A DNA stretch of 64,000 nt from Paraburkholderia fungorum (GTDB taxonomy: Bacteria > Pseudomonadota > Gammaproteobacteria > Burkholderiales > Burkholderiaceae). The position numbers were made by a program, and so were the translations under genes. Below, piece by piece: positions 51,522 through 61,241 of the stretch. Where the stretch lies: contig NZ_CADFGE010000015.1 of assembly GCF_902833645.1 (NCBI RefSeq), positions 124,001 to 188,000 on the forward strand, written 5' to 3'. Each line of letters begins with the position of its first letter. Position 1 is the stretch's first letter. The notes under the pieces were generated by a model, which did not search any database, had not been told where the DNA came from, and was given only the letters and a program-made list of their open reading frames with translations.

Positions 51522-52247
51522 ATGACGATTCCAATTCGTTTGCTGGTGGTCGACGATCACACGTTGTTCCGGCGCGGGCTGATCTCCCTGCTGCACGAAG
51601 ACGCACGATTCCAGGTAGTCGGCGAAGCGGCCGATGCCGGCGAGGCGCAACGGCGGGCCGGTGAACTACAGCCCGATCTGATCCTGCTGGATAACCATCT
51701 GCCGGGCGTAAGCGGGATCGACGCACTCAAGGATCTACGTGAGGCCGCGCCACAGGCCCGAGTGTTGATGCTGACCGTAAGCGAAGACGAACGCGATCTG
51801 GGCGCCGCGCTGCGCTGCGGCGCGCAGGGGTACCTGCTGAAAACCGTCGATGCCAACACGCTCGCCGAGTCGATCGTGCGAACCATGCGGGACGAGGCGG
51901 TAGTGAGTCCCGAGATGACGGGCAAGCTGGTGTCGGCGTATCGGGCCGCGGCGGCGAACGACACGTCGGCGGGCGTGAGAGCCGCGCCTGAGGTCATGGC
52001 GATGCCACCGGCCGTTGTCGACGCAGCGCAGGCACAACTTGCACCGGGTATTGTGCTATCGGCCCGGGAGCAGGAAATCCTTGCGCATATTGCTCTGGGC
52101 GCGAGCAACAAGGAGATCGCTCGCGCGCTGGCAATTGCGGAGACCACGGTCAAGATTCATGTACAGCATATTTTGCGCAAGCTGAAGTTGGGCTCGAGGG
52201 TGCAAGCTGCTGTGTATGCGACGGTGAATTCGATCGTTATCGATTAA
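51522..52247 (+). CDS. narL: Nitrate/nitrite response regulator NarL
   Basis: A 241-residue NarL/FixJ-family regulator. Receiver: LLVVDDHTLFRRGL (7-20), phospho-acceptor Asp57 in LILLDNHLPGVSG, and Lys in GYLLKTVDA. A linker of ~40 residues precedes the C-terminal LuxR-type HTH (LSAREQEILAHIALGASNKE, ETTVKIHVQHILRKL). It is the cognate regulator of NarX and should act at the two NarL-type heptamers just downstream, before narK. Confidence 0.93.
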   Translation: MTIPIRLLVVDDHTLFRRGLISLLHEDARFQVVGEAADAGEAQRRAGELQPDLILLDNHLPGVSGIDALKDLREAAPQARVLMLTVSEDERDLGAALRCGAQGYLLKTVDANTLAESIVRTMRDEAVVSPEMTGKLVSAYRAAAANDTSAGVRAAPEVMAMPPAVVDAAQAQLAPGIVLSAREQEILAHIALGASNKEIARALAIAETTVKIHVQHILRKLKLGSRVQAAVYATVNSIVID

Positions 52248-52275
52248 CACCCGATTAGCAATACTCCGAAAGAAC

Positions 52276-52300
52276 TACCCCTAGGAATTTTCCTACTCCT
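52276..52300 (+). promoter_or_regulatory. NarL heptamer pair upstream of narK
   Basis: TACCCCT (52276-52282) and TACTCCT (52294-52300) both match the NarL consensus TACYYMT exactly and are direct repeats 18 bp apart. Between them is an inverted repeat TAGGAA-TT-TTCCTA (52282-52295). An isolated ATCAA half-site lies at 52311-52315. The narK ATG is 87 bp beyond. This is the likely promoter of narK1-narK2-narGHJI. Confidence 0.65.
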
Positions 52301-52387
52301 TCTGCACCCAATCAAACTTCCTTCGGAAGGATACCGAATCCGCATCTAAGACGGCAAAGTCAGAGTCATGGAAAAGGAGTGATTCCC

Positions 52388-53740
52388 ATGACAAAGACCG
52401 CTGTCGGCAACAGCGCCGCAACCCCACCCAAAGCATGGTCGGTTCTGATCGCGAGCACCTTCGCGTTCACCGTGTGTTTTATGGTGTGGATGATGTTCGG
52501 CGTGATCGGCATCCCGATCCGTCAATCCCTTCATCTGAACGAAACCGAGTTTGGCATGCTGGCCGCGCTACCGGTCCTGACCGGCTCGCTCGTGCGCGTG
52601 CCGCTCGGCATCTGGACCGATCGCTATGGCGGTCGCGTCGTCATGGCCGCTCTGATGCTCGCCACCGTGCCGGCAATCTGGTTGATGAGCTATGCGACCA
52701 GCTATTGGCAGTTTCTCGTCATCGGTCTGTTCGTCGGGCTGGCAGGAGGATCGTTCTCGGTTGGCACGCCGTATGTGGCCCGCTGGTTTCCGCAGGAGCG
52801 CCGTGGTTTTGCCATGGGCATCTTCGGTGCGGGCAATTCAGGTGCGGCCGTCAACAAGTTCGTCGCGCCCGCTATCCTCGTTGCCTTCGGTTGGGGCATG
52901 GTCGCGAAAACCTACGCGGTTGCCATGCTTGCCGCCGTGGTTCTGTTCTGGCTTTTTACCGCAAGCGATCCTTCGCATCGCGTGCCGAACAACCAGCGTT
53001 TCGTCGATCAACTGCGGGCACTCAAGGACCCACGCGTTCTCAAGTATTGCCAGTACTACAGCATCGTGTTTGGCGGCTACGTCGGGCTCTCGTTGTGGAT
53101 GGTGCAGTACTACGTCGGTGAGTATGGGCTCGACATTCGTGTCGCTGCTTTGCTTGCGGCGTGCTTCTCGCTGCCCGGCGGTGTCCTGCGTGCGATGGGT
53201 GGCTGGCTCTCGGATCGCTATGGCGCGCATCGCGTGACGTGGTGGGTGATGTGGGTGAGCTGGATTTGCCTGTTCCTGCTCAGCTATCCACAAACCGTTT
53301 TCACGATTGCGACCGTCGACGGTCCCAAGGTCTTCCATCTCGGTCTCAACGTCGTCTGGTTCACGGTGCTGATGTTCGTGCTCGGTATTGCTTTCGCGTT
53401 CGGCAAGGCCAGCACCTTCAAGTATATCGGCGATGAGTTTCCGGACAACATTGGAGCGATCTCCGGCATCGTTGGCTTGGCCGGCGGTCTGGGCGGCTTC
53501 GCGTTGCCGATTCTGTTCGGCGTACTGGTCGATCTCACAGGCATCCGTTCGAGCGCCTTCATGCTGCTTTACGGCGTCGTGTGGGTGTCGCTGATCTGGA
53601 TGTATCTCACCGAAGTCCGCCGCACCGATGTGATGACCGCAGGCGCAAGCCCCGCCGATGTCACGCGCAATCAGGTTTCGACTCAGGCCTCGACCCAGGC
53701 TTCGACTCAAGTTTCTTCTCAAGCAGGAACCCCATCATGA
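52388..53740 (+). CDS. narK: Nitrate/nitrite transporter NarK1-type (MFS)
   Basis: A 450-residue MFS permease with about 12 TM segments. The nitrate signatures GGSFSVGTPYVARWFPQERR (about 121-140) and GAGNSGAAVNKF are present, with the usual Arg residues in TM helices. First gene of a pair, in the order of the narK1K2 arrangement of denitrifiers, where NarK1 is a nitrate/proton symporter and NarK2 a nitrate/nitrite exchanger. The C-terminus ends in four STQA-like repeats, encoded by a 12-bp tandem array (53678-53725). AAGGAG precedes the ATG; a GTG 9 bp earlier is in frame. The stop overlaps the next start (ATGA). Confidence 0.92.
   Translation: MTKTAVGNSAATPPKAWSVLIASTFAFTVCFMVWMMFGVIGIPIRQSLHLNETEFGMLAALPVLTGSLVRVPLGIWTDRYGGRVVMAALMLATVPAIWLMSYATSYWQFLVIGLFVGLAGGSFSVGTPYVARWFPQERRGFAMGIFGAGNSGAAVNKFVAPAILVAFGWGMVAKTYAVAMLAAVVLFWLFTASDPSHRVPNNQRFVDQLRALKDPRVLKYCQYYSIVFGGYVGLSLWMVQYYVGEYGLDIRVAALLAACFSLPGGVLRAMGGWLSDRYGAHRVTWWVMWVSWICLFLLSYPQTVFTIATVDGPKVFHLGLNVVWFTVLMFVLGIAFAFGKASTFKYIGDEFPDNIGAISGIVGLAGGLGGFALPILFGVLVDLTGIRSSAFMLLYGVVWVSLIWMYLTEVRRTDVMTAGASPADVTRNQVSTQASTQASTQVSSQAGTPS
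53678..53725 (+). repeat. 12-bp tandem repeat inside the narK1 3' end
   Basis: Four units of TCGACTCAGGCC type, the last most degenerate, encoding STQA-like tetrapeptides (the last reads SSQA) in the cytoplasmic tail of the first NarK. The length is a multiple of three, so changes in copy number would keep the frame. Confidence 0.8.
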
Positions 53741-55170
53741 ATATCTCGACAGCACGCGCGAGAGCCGGCCGTACGCTGACTCTCTGGAAGCCCGAAGACA
53801 AGGCTTTCTGGAAGCAGGAGGGCGAGTCCGTCGCCAAACTCAATCTATGGATCTCGGTGCCTGCACTGTTTCTGGCATTCGCGATCTGGCAGGTGTGGAG
53901 TGTCGTGGCGGTCACCTTGCCGTCACTCGGTTTTCGCTATTCGACCAATCAGTTGTTCTGGCTCGCCGCGGCGCCGGCGCTCTCCGGCGCAACGCTGCGC
54001 ATTTTCTACTCGTTCATGGTGCCGATTTTCGGCGGACGTCGCTGGACGGCGCTCTCCACTGCGTCCTTGCTGATTCCCGCGGTCGGGATCGGCTTCGCGG
54101 TGCAGGACAACACCACAAGCTATCCGACCATGTTGCTGCTCGCGCTCTTGTGCGGTTTTGGCGGCGGTAATTTCAGCTCCAGCATGGCCAACATCAGCTT
54201 CTTCTTTCCTAAGGAGCGTAAGGGTTCTGCGCTGGGCGTGAACGGCGGATTCGGCAACCTCGGTGTATCCGCGGTGCAGTTTCTGTCGCCACTGGTCATT
54301 ACGGCCGGCGTGTTCGGCATTTTCGGCGGCGAGCCGCAACTGATGACGAAGGCAGGTCATGTATCTCAGGTGTGGATGCAGAACGCCGCGTTCATCTGGG
54401 TGCCATGGATCGCCATCTCCGCAGTCGCCGCATGGTTCGGCATGAACGATCTGGCCGACGCCAAGGCGTCTTTCGCCGCGCAAGCAAGCATCTTCCGCAG
54501 CCGTCACAACTGGCTGATGTGCACGTTGTATCTCGGTACGTTCGGTTCGTTTATCGGTTACTCCGCCGGTTTTCCATTGCTCATCAAGAGCCAGTTTCCG
54601 GACGTCAATCCGTTGACTTACGCATGGGTCGGACCGTTCGTCGGCGCGGCGATCCGTCCGGTAGGCGGTTGGCTTGCCGACAAGCTGGGTGGCGCGCGTG
54701 TCACGTTCTGGAATTTCGTCGTGATGGTGCTCGCGGTTGTGGGGGTTTTGTACTTCCTGCCGAAAACCGGCAGCGCCGCGTTCCCGTGGGGGCCGCATGC
54801 AGGAGCGTTCGCCGGCTTCTTCGCGATGTTCATGCTGCTTTTCCTGACTACCGGCATTGGCAACGGCTCCACGTTCCGGATGATTCCGGTGATTTTCCTG
54901 AACCTGCGGCTGCGCGGCGTACCGCCCAACGACCAGGAAGCACTCGCCCACGCAAATCGCGAAGGCAATACAGAGGGCGCGGCCGCGATCGGGTTTGCCG
55001 GCGCGATTGGCGCATACGGCGGCTTCTTCATTCCGAAAAGCTACGGCAGCTCGATTCTCGCCAGCGGCGGCCCCGAACTGGCGTTGTACGGGTTCATCGC
55101 CTTTTACGTGCTGTGTGTCGGACTGACCTGGTGGTTTTACGCGCGGCGCAATGCCGGGATGCCGTGTTGA
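53737..55170 (+). CDS. narK2: Nitrate/nitrite transporter NarK2-type (MFS)
   Basis: A 477-residue MFS permease. GFGGGNFSSSMANISFFFPK (about 138-157) and NGGFGNLGVSAVQFL are the nitrate signature motifs, and it has a longer N-terminal cytoplasmic segment (WKPEDKAFWKQEGE) typical of the NarK2 branch. GNGSTFRMIPVIFLN is a further family motif. Likely a nitrate/nitrite antiporter that exports nitrite made by NarGHI. Its start lies in the stop of the first narK (4-bp overlap), and narG follows after 37 bp. Confidence 0.92.
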   Translation: MNISTARARAGRTLTLWKPEDKAFWKQEGESVAKLNLWISVPALFLAFAIWQVWSVVAVTLPSLGFRYSTNQLFWLAAAPALSGATLRIFYSFMVPIFGGRRWTALSTASLLIPAVGIGFAVQDNTTSYPTMLLLALLCGFGGGNFSSSMANISFFFPKERKGSALGVNGGFGNLGVSAVQFLSPLVITAGVFGIFGGEPQLMTKAGHVSQVWMQNAAFIWVPWIAISAVAAWFGMNDLADAKASFAAQASIFRSRHNWLMCTLYLGTFGSFIGYSAGFPLLIKSQFPDVNPLTYAWVGPFVGAAIRPVGGWLADKLGGARVTFWNFVVMVLAVVGVLYFLPKTGSAAFPWGPHAGAFAGFFAMFMLLFLTTGIGNGSTFRMIPVIFLNLRLRGVPPNDQEALAHANREGNTEGAAAIGFAGAIGAYGGFFIPKSYGSSILASGGPELALYGFIAFYVLCVGLTWWFYARRNAGMPC

Positions 55171-55207
55171 GCGCGGCGCTGAAAAGCATTAGACAAGGAT
55201 TGAAATC

Positions 55208-58200
55208 ATGAGTCACTTTCTGGACAGACTGAAATACTTCGCGCAGCCGCGCGAGCGTTTCGCCAAAGGTCACGGCGTAACCACAGGGGAAGACCGCACG
55301 TGGGAGGACGCGTACCGTGCGCGCTGGCAGCACGACAAGATCGTACGTTCGACGCATGGGGTGAATTGCACGGGCTCGTGCTCGTGGAAGATTCATGTGA
55401 AGGGGGGCATTGTCACCTGGGAAACGCAGCAGACCGACTACCCGCGTACGCGTGCCGACCTGCCGAACCATGAGCCGCGTGGCTGTGCACGTGGTGCGAG
55501 CTATAGCTGGTATCTGTACAGCGCCAATCGCGTCAAGTATCCGCTGGTGCGCGCACGCCTGCTCAAGCATTGGCGTGCAGCGCGCGCGGTGGCCGCGAGC
55601 CCCGTCGACGCATGGGCCAGCGTCGTCGAGAACGACACGCAACGCCGCGACTACCAAAGTCAGCGCGGTTTGGGTGGTTTCGTGCGGGCCGACTGGAACG
55701 AGGTCAACGAGATTGTCGCCGCGGCCAACGTTTATACGATCAGGAAGCATGGACCTGACCGCGTCGTCGGCTTCTCGCCGATTCCGGCGATGTCCATGGT
55801 CAGCTACGCGGCGGGGAGCCGGTATCTGAGTCTGATCGGCGGCGTCTGCATGAGTTTTTACGACTGGTACTGCGATTTGCCGCCGTCGAGCCCGCAGGTA
55901 TGGGGCGAGCAAACGGACGTGCCGGAATCGGCGGACTGGTACAACTCGAGCTACATCATCGCGTGGGGCTCGAATGTGCCGCAAACGCGCACGCCCGACG
56001 CGCATTTCTTCACCGAGGTGCGTTATCGCGGCACCAAGACGGTTGCGGTGACGCCTGACTATTCAGAAGTCGCCAAGCTCGCCGATCTGTGGATGCACCC
56101 GCGCCAGGGCACCGACGCGGCACTGGCAATGGCAATGGGCCACGTGATCCTGCGCGAGTTCTACTTCAACAAACGCAGCGCGTATTTCGACGACTACGCA
56201 CGCCGCTACACCGATCTGCCGCTGCTCGTGCAATTGAAGCCGCATATGCTGCCGGATGGCCGCGAGGTGCTGGTGCCGGACCGCTATGTCCGTGCCGACG
56301 ACTTCAACGGCAAACTCGGGCAGGACAACAATCCCGACTGGAAAACAGTGGCCTTTGACGAGCACGGCAAGGTTGTTCTACCGCAGGGCTCGATCGGCTT
56401 TCGCTGGGGGCCGGACGGCCGCGCCGATGCCGGCCGCTGGAACCTCGAAGCGAAAGAAGGACGCCATGGCGACGCCGTGAAGCTCAAGCTGTCGGTGCTG
56501 GAAGATGGCGCGCAGCAACATGAGGTCGTGACGGTCGGTTTCCCTTACTTCGGCGGCATCGACACGCCGCATTTCACGGCCAGCAAGCAGAACGATGTGC
56601 TGGCGCGCCAGGTGCCCGCGGTACGCATCCCGCTGGGCAAGGCCGGTGAAGAGCGCGAGGTGCTGGTCGCCACGGTATTCGATCTGCTGGCTGCGAACTA
56701 TGGCGTGGATCGCGGTTTCGGCGGCGCCGCGGACTATCACGACGACGTGCCGTACACCCCTGCATGGCAGGAAAAGATCACGGGCGTTTCGCGTGACCAG
56801 GTGATCACCGTCGCGCGGGAATTCGCGGAGAACGCGGACAAGACGCACGGAAAGTCGATGGTGATTATCGGCGCGGCGATGAACCATTGGTTTCATGCCG
56901 ACATGAACTACCGTGGCGTGATCAATATGCTGATGCTGTGCGGTTGCATCGGCCAAAGCGGCGGCGGCTGGGCGCACTACGTGGGCCAGGAGAAGCTGCG
57001 GCCGCAAACCGGCTGGACCGCGCTTGCATTTGCGCTCGACTGGATCCGGCCGCCGCGGCAGATGAACTCCACCAGCTTCTTCTACGCACACACCGATCAG
57101 TGGCGCTACGAAAAGCTGGGCGTCGACGAAATTCTGTCGCCGCTCGCGGATAAACAGCAATACAGCGGGTCGTTGATCGATTACAACGTGCGCGCCGAGC
57201 GCATGGGATGGCTGCCTTCCGCACCTCAGTTGCAAACCAATCCCTTGCAGGTAGCCGCCGACGCACAAGCCGCCGGACTCGACGCGAAGGACTACGTGGC
57301 GCGCACGCTGAAAGACGGCTCCCTGAAGATGAGTTGCGAGGATCCCGATCATCCGGACAACTGGCCGCGCAACATGTTCGTGTGGCGTTCGAATCTGCTG
57401 GGCTCGTCGGGCAAGGGGCACGAGTACTTCCTCAAACATCTGCTCGGTACCAGCCACGGCGTGCAAGGCCGCGATCTCGGCGACGACGATGCGAGGCCGC
57501 ATGAGGTCACCTGGCATGACAAGGCGCCCGAAGGCAAACTCGATTTGCTGGTGACGCTCGACTTCCGCATGAGCACCACGTGTCTGTACTCCGACATCGT
57601 ATTGCCGACAGCGACCTGGTACGAAAAAAACGATCTGAACACGAGCGACATGCATCCGTTCATCCACCCGCTTTCGAGCGCGGTCGATCCGGCATGGCAG
57701 GCGCGCAGCGATTGGGAAATCTACAAAGGCTTCGCGCAGAAGTTTAGCGAAGTCTGCGTTGGTCATCTGGGTGTCGAGAAAGAGGTGGTGCTGACACCGC
57801 TGATGCATGACACCCCTGCTGAACTTGCGCAGCCCTACGACGTGCGCGACTGGAAGCGTGGCGAATGCGAACTGATTCCAGGCAAGACCGCACCGCAAGT
57901 CAATGTGGTCGAGCGTGATTATCCGAATGTGTATCGGCGCTTCACTGCCCTGGGGCCGTTGATGGACAAAGTCGGCAACGGCGGCAAGGGTATCGCGTGG
58001 AACACCCAGACGGAAGTCGGGCAACTGGCCGAACTGAACGGCACGGTGCGCGACGCCGGCGCGACCCAGGGCATGGTGAAGATCGACAGCGACATCGACG
58101 CATGCGAAGTGCTGTTGATGCTCGCGCCTGAAACCAATGGCCACGTCGCGGTGAAAGCATGGGACGCCCTGTCGAAAATCACCGGTCGCGAGCATACCCA

Positions 58201-58990
58201 TCTGGCGATGCATCGCGAGGACGAGAAGATCCGCTATCGCGACGTGCAGGCGCAACCGCGCAAGATCATTTCGTCGCCTACATGGAGCGGTCTGGAAAGC
58301 GAGAAGGTGTCGTACAACGCCGGCTATACCAACGTGCACGAGCTGATTCCATGGCGCACGCTGACGGGCCGCCAGCAGTTCTATCAGGACCACCCGTGGA
58401 TGCGCGATTTCGGCGAAGGCTTCGTCAGCTATCGGCCGCCGGTCGATCTGAAAGCGGCATCGCCGATGCATGGCCGCAAGCCGAATGGACACAAGGAAAT
58501 CGCGCTCAACTTCATTACACCACACCAGAAATGGGGCATTCACAGCACGTACACCGATAACCTGATCATGCTTACGCTCAACCGCGGCGGTCCGGTGATC
58601 TGGCTGAGCGAAGACGATGCGAAAGAGGCGGGTATCGAAGACAACGATTGGGTCGAACTCTTCAACATCAACGGTGCGATCGCGGCGCGCGCGGTGGTCA
58701 GTCAGCGCGTCAATCCGGGCATGGTGATGATGTATCACGCACAGGAAAAGATTGTGAACGTGCCGGGCTCGGAAATCACCGGCACGCGCGGCGGCATTCA
58801 TAACTCGGTGACGCGCATCGTGCTCAAACCCACGCACATGATCGGCGGCTATGCACAGCTTAGCTACGGTTTTAACTACTACGGAACCATCGGCACCAAT
58901 CGCGACGAATTCGTCCTCGTGCGCAAGATGGCGAAGGTGGACTGGCTCGACGATGAGCCGGTTCTCGCAGCAAACGGAGGTCGGCAATGA
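55208..58990 (+). CDS. narG: Respiratory nitrate reductase alpha subunit NarG
   Basis: A 1260-residue NarG, normal length. The N-terminal FS0 iron-sulfur site is H50-xxx-C54-xxx-C58 and C93 (STHGVNCTGSCSW, RGCARG), and the Mo-bisPGD domain follows (SYIIAWGSNVPQTRTPDAHF with the region of the Asp ligand). It reduces nitrate to nitrite at the cytoplasmic face using electrons from NarH/NarI. No twin-arginine signal is needed in this class; none was seen. Four-base overlap with narH (ATGA). Confidence 0.97.
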   Translation: MSHFLDRLKYFAQPRERFAKGHGVTTGEDRTWEDAYRARWQHDKIVRSTHGVNCTGSCSWKIHVKGGIVTWETQQTDYPRTRADLPNHEPRGCARGASYSWYLYSANRVKYPLVRARLLKHWRAARAVAASPVDAWASVVENDTQRRDYQSQRGLGGFVRADWNEVNEIVAAANVYTIRKHGPDRVVGFSPIPAMSMVSYAAGSRYLSLIGGVCMSFYDWYCDLPPSSPQVWGEQTDVPESADWYNSSYIIAWGSNVPQTRTPDAHFFTEVRYRGTKTVAVTPDYSEVAKLADLWMHPRQGTDAALAMAMGHVILREFYFNKRSAYFDDYARRYTDLPLLVQLKPHMLPDGREVLVPDRYVRADDFNGKLGQDNNPDWKTVAFDEHGKVVLPQGSIGFRWGPDGRADAGRWNLEAKEGRHGDAVKLKLSVLEDGAQQHEVVTVGFPYFGGIDTPHFTASKQNDVLARQVPAVRIPLGKAGEEREVLVATVFDLLAANYGVDRGFGGAADYHDDVPYTPAWQEKITGVSRDQVITVAREFAENADKTHGKSMVIIGAAMNHWFHADMNYRGVINMLMLCGCIGQSGGGWAHYVGQEKLRPQTGWTALAFALDWIRPPRQMNSTSFFYAHTDQWRYEKLGVDEILSPLADKQQYSGSLIDYNVRAERMGWLPSAPQLQTNPLQVAADAQAAGLDAKDYVARTLKDGSLKMSCEDPDHPDNWPRNMFVWRSNLLGSSGKGHEYFLKHLLGTSHGVQGRDLGDDDARPHEVTWHDKAPEGKLDLLVTLDFRMSTTCLYSDIVLPTATWYEKNDLNTSDMHPFIHPLSSAVDPAWQARSDWEIYKGFAQKFSEVCVGHLGVEKEVVLTPLMHDTPAELAQPYDVRDWKRGECELIPGKTAPQVNVVERDYPNVYRRFTALGPLMDKVGNGGKGIAWNTQTEVGQLAELNGTVRDAGATQGMVKIDSDIDACEVLLMLAPETNGHVAVKAWDALSKITGREHTHLAMHREDEKIRYRDVQAQPRKIISSPTWSGLESEKVSYNAGYTNVHELIPWRTLTGRQQFYQDHPWMRDFGEGFVSYRPPVDLKAASPMHGRKPNGHKEIALNFITPHQKWGIHSTYTDNLIMLTLNRGGPVIWLSEDDAKEAGIEDNDWVELFNINGAIAARAVVSQRVNPGMVMMYHAQEKIVNVPGSEITGTRGGIHNSVTRIVLKPTHMIGGYAQLSYGFNYYGTIGTNRDEFVLVRKMAKVDWLDDEPVLAANGGRQ

Positions 58991-60510
58991 AAATTCGCGC
59001 ACAGATCGGCATGGTGCTCAATCTGGACAAGTGCATCGGCTGTCACACCTGTTCGGTGACGTGCAAGAACGTCTGGACCAATCGCGAAGGCGTGGAGTAC
59101 GCGTGGTTCAACAACGTCGAGACGAAACCCGGCATCGGCTATCCGAAGCAGTGGGAGAACCAGGACAAATGGAACGGCGGCTGGAAGCGGAACGCGGACG
59201 GCTCGATCGAGCCGCGCCAGGGCAGCCGGATGAAGGTGCTCTCGCGCATCTTTGCGAACCCGAATCTGCCGCAGATCGACGATTACTACGAGCCGTTCAC
59301 GTTCGATTATGAACATCTGCAGGCCGCGCCGGAAAGCAAGGCGCCCCCCGTCGCACGACCGCGCAGCCTGCTGACCGGCAAGCGGATGGAGAAGATCGAG
59401 TGGGGGCCGAACTGGGAAGAGATTCTTGGTGGCGAGTTCGAGAAGCGCAGCAAGGACAAGAATTTCGACGATGTGCAGAAGGACATCTACGGCCAGTTCG
59501 AAAACACCTTCATGATGTATTTGCCGCGGCTTTGCGAGCACTGCCTGAATCCGGCCTGCGTTGCGAGTTGCCCGTCGGGCTCGATCTACAAGCGCGAGGA
59601 AGATGGCATCGTGCTGATCGATCAGGACAAGTGCCGCGGCTGGCGCATGTGCGTTTCCGGCTGTCCGTACAAGAAGATTTACTACAACTGGCAGTCCGGC
59701 AAGGCCGAGAAGTGCATTTTCTGCTACCCGCGTATCGAAAGCGGTCAGCCGACCGTGTGTTCGGAAACCTGTGTCGGCCGGATTCGCTACCTCGGCGTGC
59801 TGCTGTACGACGCGGATCGTATTGAGGAAGCGGCATCTGTCGAACGCGAAACCGATCTGTATCAGGCGCAGCTCGACGTATTCCTGGATCCGAACGACCC
59901 GAAGGTGATCGAGCAGGCGCGGGCCGACGGCGTGCCGCAGGCATGGCTCGATGCGGCAAAAAACAGTCCTGTCTACAAGATGGCGATGGAATGGCGCGTT
60001 GCCTTGCCGCTGCATCCGGAGTACCGCACGCTGCCGATGGTGTGGTACGTGCCGCCGCTTTCACCGATCACCACGGCGGCGAGCGAAGGGCACATGAGCC
60101 TGAACGGTGAAATTCCGGACGTCACGCAGTTGCGTATCCCTGTCAAGTATCTGGCGAATCTGCTGACTGCCGGTGACGAGGCGCCCGTGATCAGCGCGCT
60201 CGAGCGGATGCTTGCAATGCGCACCTATCAACGTGAGAAACATGTTGACGGTCGGGAAAACGCGGCGGTGCTAGCACAAGTGGGCATGACCCAGCCGGAA
60301 GTGGAGGACATGTATCGCGTGATGGCGCTCGCGAACTACGAGGACCGCTTCGTGGTGCCGAGCACGCACCGCGAATATGCGGAGAACCTGTACGACCTGA
60401 AGGGCGGTTGCGGCTTTTCGTTCGGCAACGGTTGCTCCGATGGCGCGAGCGAAACGAGTCTGTTCGGTGGGAAAAAGCGCCGCACGATTCCGATCAAGGC
60501 AAAGGTGTGA
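58987..60510 (+). CDS. narH: Respiratory nitrate reductase beta subunit NarH
   Basis: A 507-residue NarH. Four Cys groups are visible: CIGCHTCSVTCKNVW (first cluster), CEHCLNPACVASCPSG, CRGWRMCVSGCPYKK (the Trp in place of a cysteine marks the [3Fe-4S] cluster) and CIFCYPRIESGQPTVCSETC. Transfers electrons from NarI heme to NarG. It overlaps narG by 4 bp and is followed by narJ. Confidence 0.97.
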   Translation: MKIRAQIGMVLNLDKCIGCHTCSVTCKNVWTNREGVEYAWFNNVETKPGIGYPKQWENQDKWNGGWKRNADGSIEPRQGSRMKVLSRIFANPNLPQIDDYYEPFTFDYEHLQAAPESKAPPVARPRSLLTGKRMEKIEWGPNWEEILGGEFEKRSKDKNFDDVQKDIYGQFENTFMMYLPRLCEHCLNPACVASCPSGSIYKREEDGIVLIDQDKCRGWRMCVSGCPYKKIYYNWQSGKAEKCIFCYPRIESGQPTVCSETCVGRIRYLGVLLYDADRIEEAASVERETDLYQAQLDVFLDPNDPKVIEQARADGVPQAWLDAAKNSPVYKMAMEWRVALPLHPEYRTLPMVWYVPPLSPITTAASEGHMSLNGEIPDVTQLRIPVKYLANLLTAGDEAPVISALERMLAMRTYQREKHVDGRENAAVLAQVGMTQPEVEDMYRVMALANYEDRFVVPSTHREYAENLYDLKGGCGFSFGNGCSDGASETSLFGGKKRRTIPIKAKV

Positions 60511-60521
60511 GAGGTGGAATG

Positions 60522-61241
60522 ATGAACAACGAGCCCATTTATGAACCCCACAGCACGGCGGCACGTGTACTTGCCGCGTTGCTGAGCTACCCGGATGCCC
60601 AGTTGCGTGCATTACTGCCGGAGCTGGCAATTACCTTGCTTGGCGACACGGCGCTGTCGGCTGAGCGTCGCGCAGCGGTCTTTGCGCTGACGGCCGATTT
60701 GCAGCACAGCGATCCTCTCGAAGCGGAAGCTCGCTATGTCGATACGTTCGACCGCAGCCGCCGCACGTCGCTCCATTTGTTCGAGCATGTGCATGGCGAT
60801 TCGCGTGAGCGCGGCCCGGCGATGATCGATCTTCAACAAACCTATGAGCAGCAAGGATTGTTGCTCGCACCCGGCGAGTTGCCGGACTACCTGCCCGTGG
60901 TGCTGGAGTTTGCGTCCACGCAGCCTCAAAAAGTCGCGCGCGAGTTCCTCGCCGAGATGGCGCATCTGCTGCAATCGATTCATGCCGCGCTGGCGCGCCA
61001 GGATAGCCCTTATGCGGCAGCCGTGGCTGCCGCGCTCGATCTCGCGGGCGAACCGGTGCAAGCGCCCGAGACCGTACCGGAGGCGCCACCCGAGGCTCCG
61101 CTCGACGAGCAATGGGCCGAGCCTGCGGTTTTCGACGGCTGCTCCGTGGCAGGCCAGAACGCGGCGCCTGCTGTGCAGCCCATCCAGATCGTTCGGCGCG
61201 ACGCTGCATCGCCACGCCGATCCAAGGAGGTCACGGTATGA
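60522..61241 (+). CDS. narJ: Nitrate reductase assembly chaperone NarJ
   Basis: A 239-residue NarJ/delta subunit. ARVLAALLSYPDAQLRALLP near the start, SLHLFEHVHGDSRERGPAMI and LPDYLPVVLEFAS are the family markers. It guides Mo-cofactor insertion into NarG and docking of NarGH on NarI. A Pro/Glu-rich tail (residues 180-239) follows the globular part. Two adjacent ATGs (60519 and 60522) are possible starts; GAGGTGG lies 5 bp before the second. The stop overlaps narI (ATGA). Confidence 0.92.
   Translation: MNNEPIYEPHSTAARVLAALLSYPDAQLRALLPELAITLLGDTALSAERRAAVFALTADLQHSDPLEAEARYVDTFDRSRRTSLHLFEHVHGDSRERGPAMIDLQQTYEQQGLLLAPGELPDYLPVVLEFASTQPQKVAREFLAEMAHLLQSIHAALARQDSPYAAAVAAALDLAGEPVQAPETVPEAPPEAPLDEQWAEPAVFDGCSVAGQNAAPAVQPIQIVRRDAASPRRSKEVTV

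Noticed and set aside
52302..52315. FNR box upstream of narK
   Set aside because: Only the ATCAA half is present; the partner half does not match TTGAT.
56378..59002. 874-codon minus-strand frame
   Set aside because: It is the antisense shadow of narG; narG has all the iron-sulfur and Mo-cofactor motifs.
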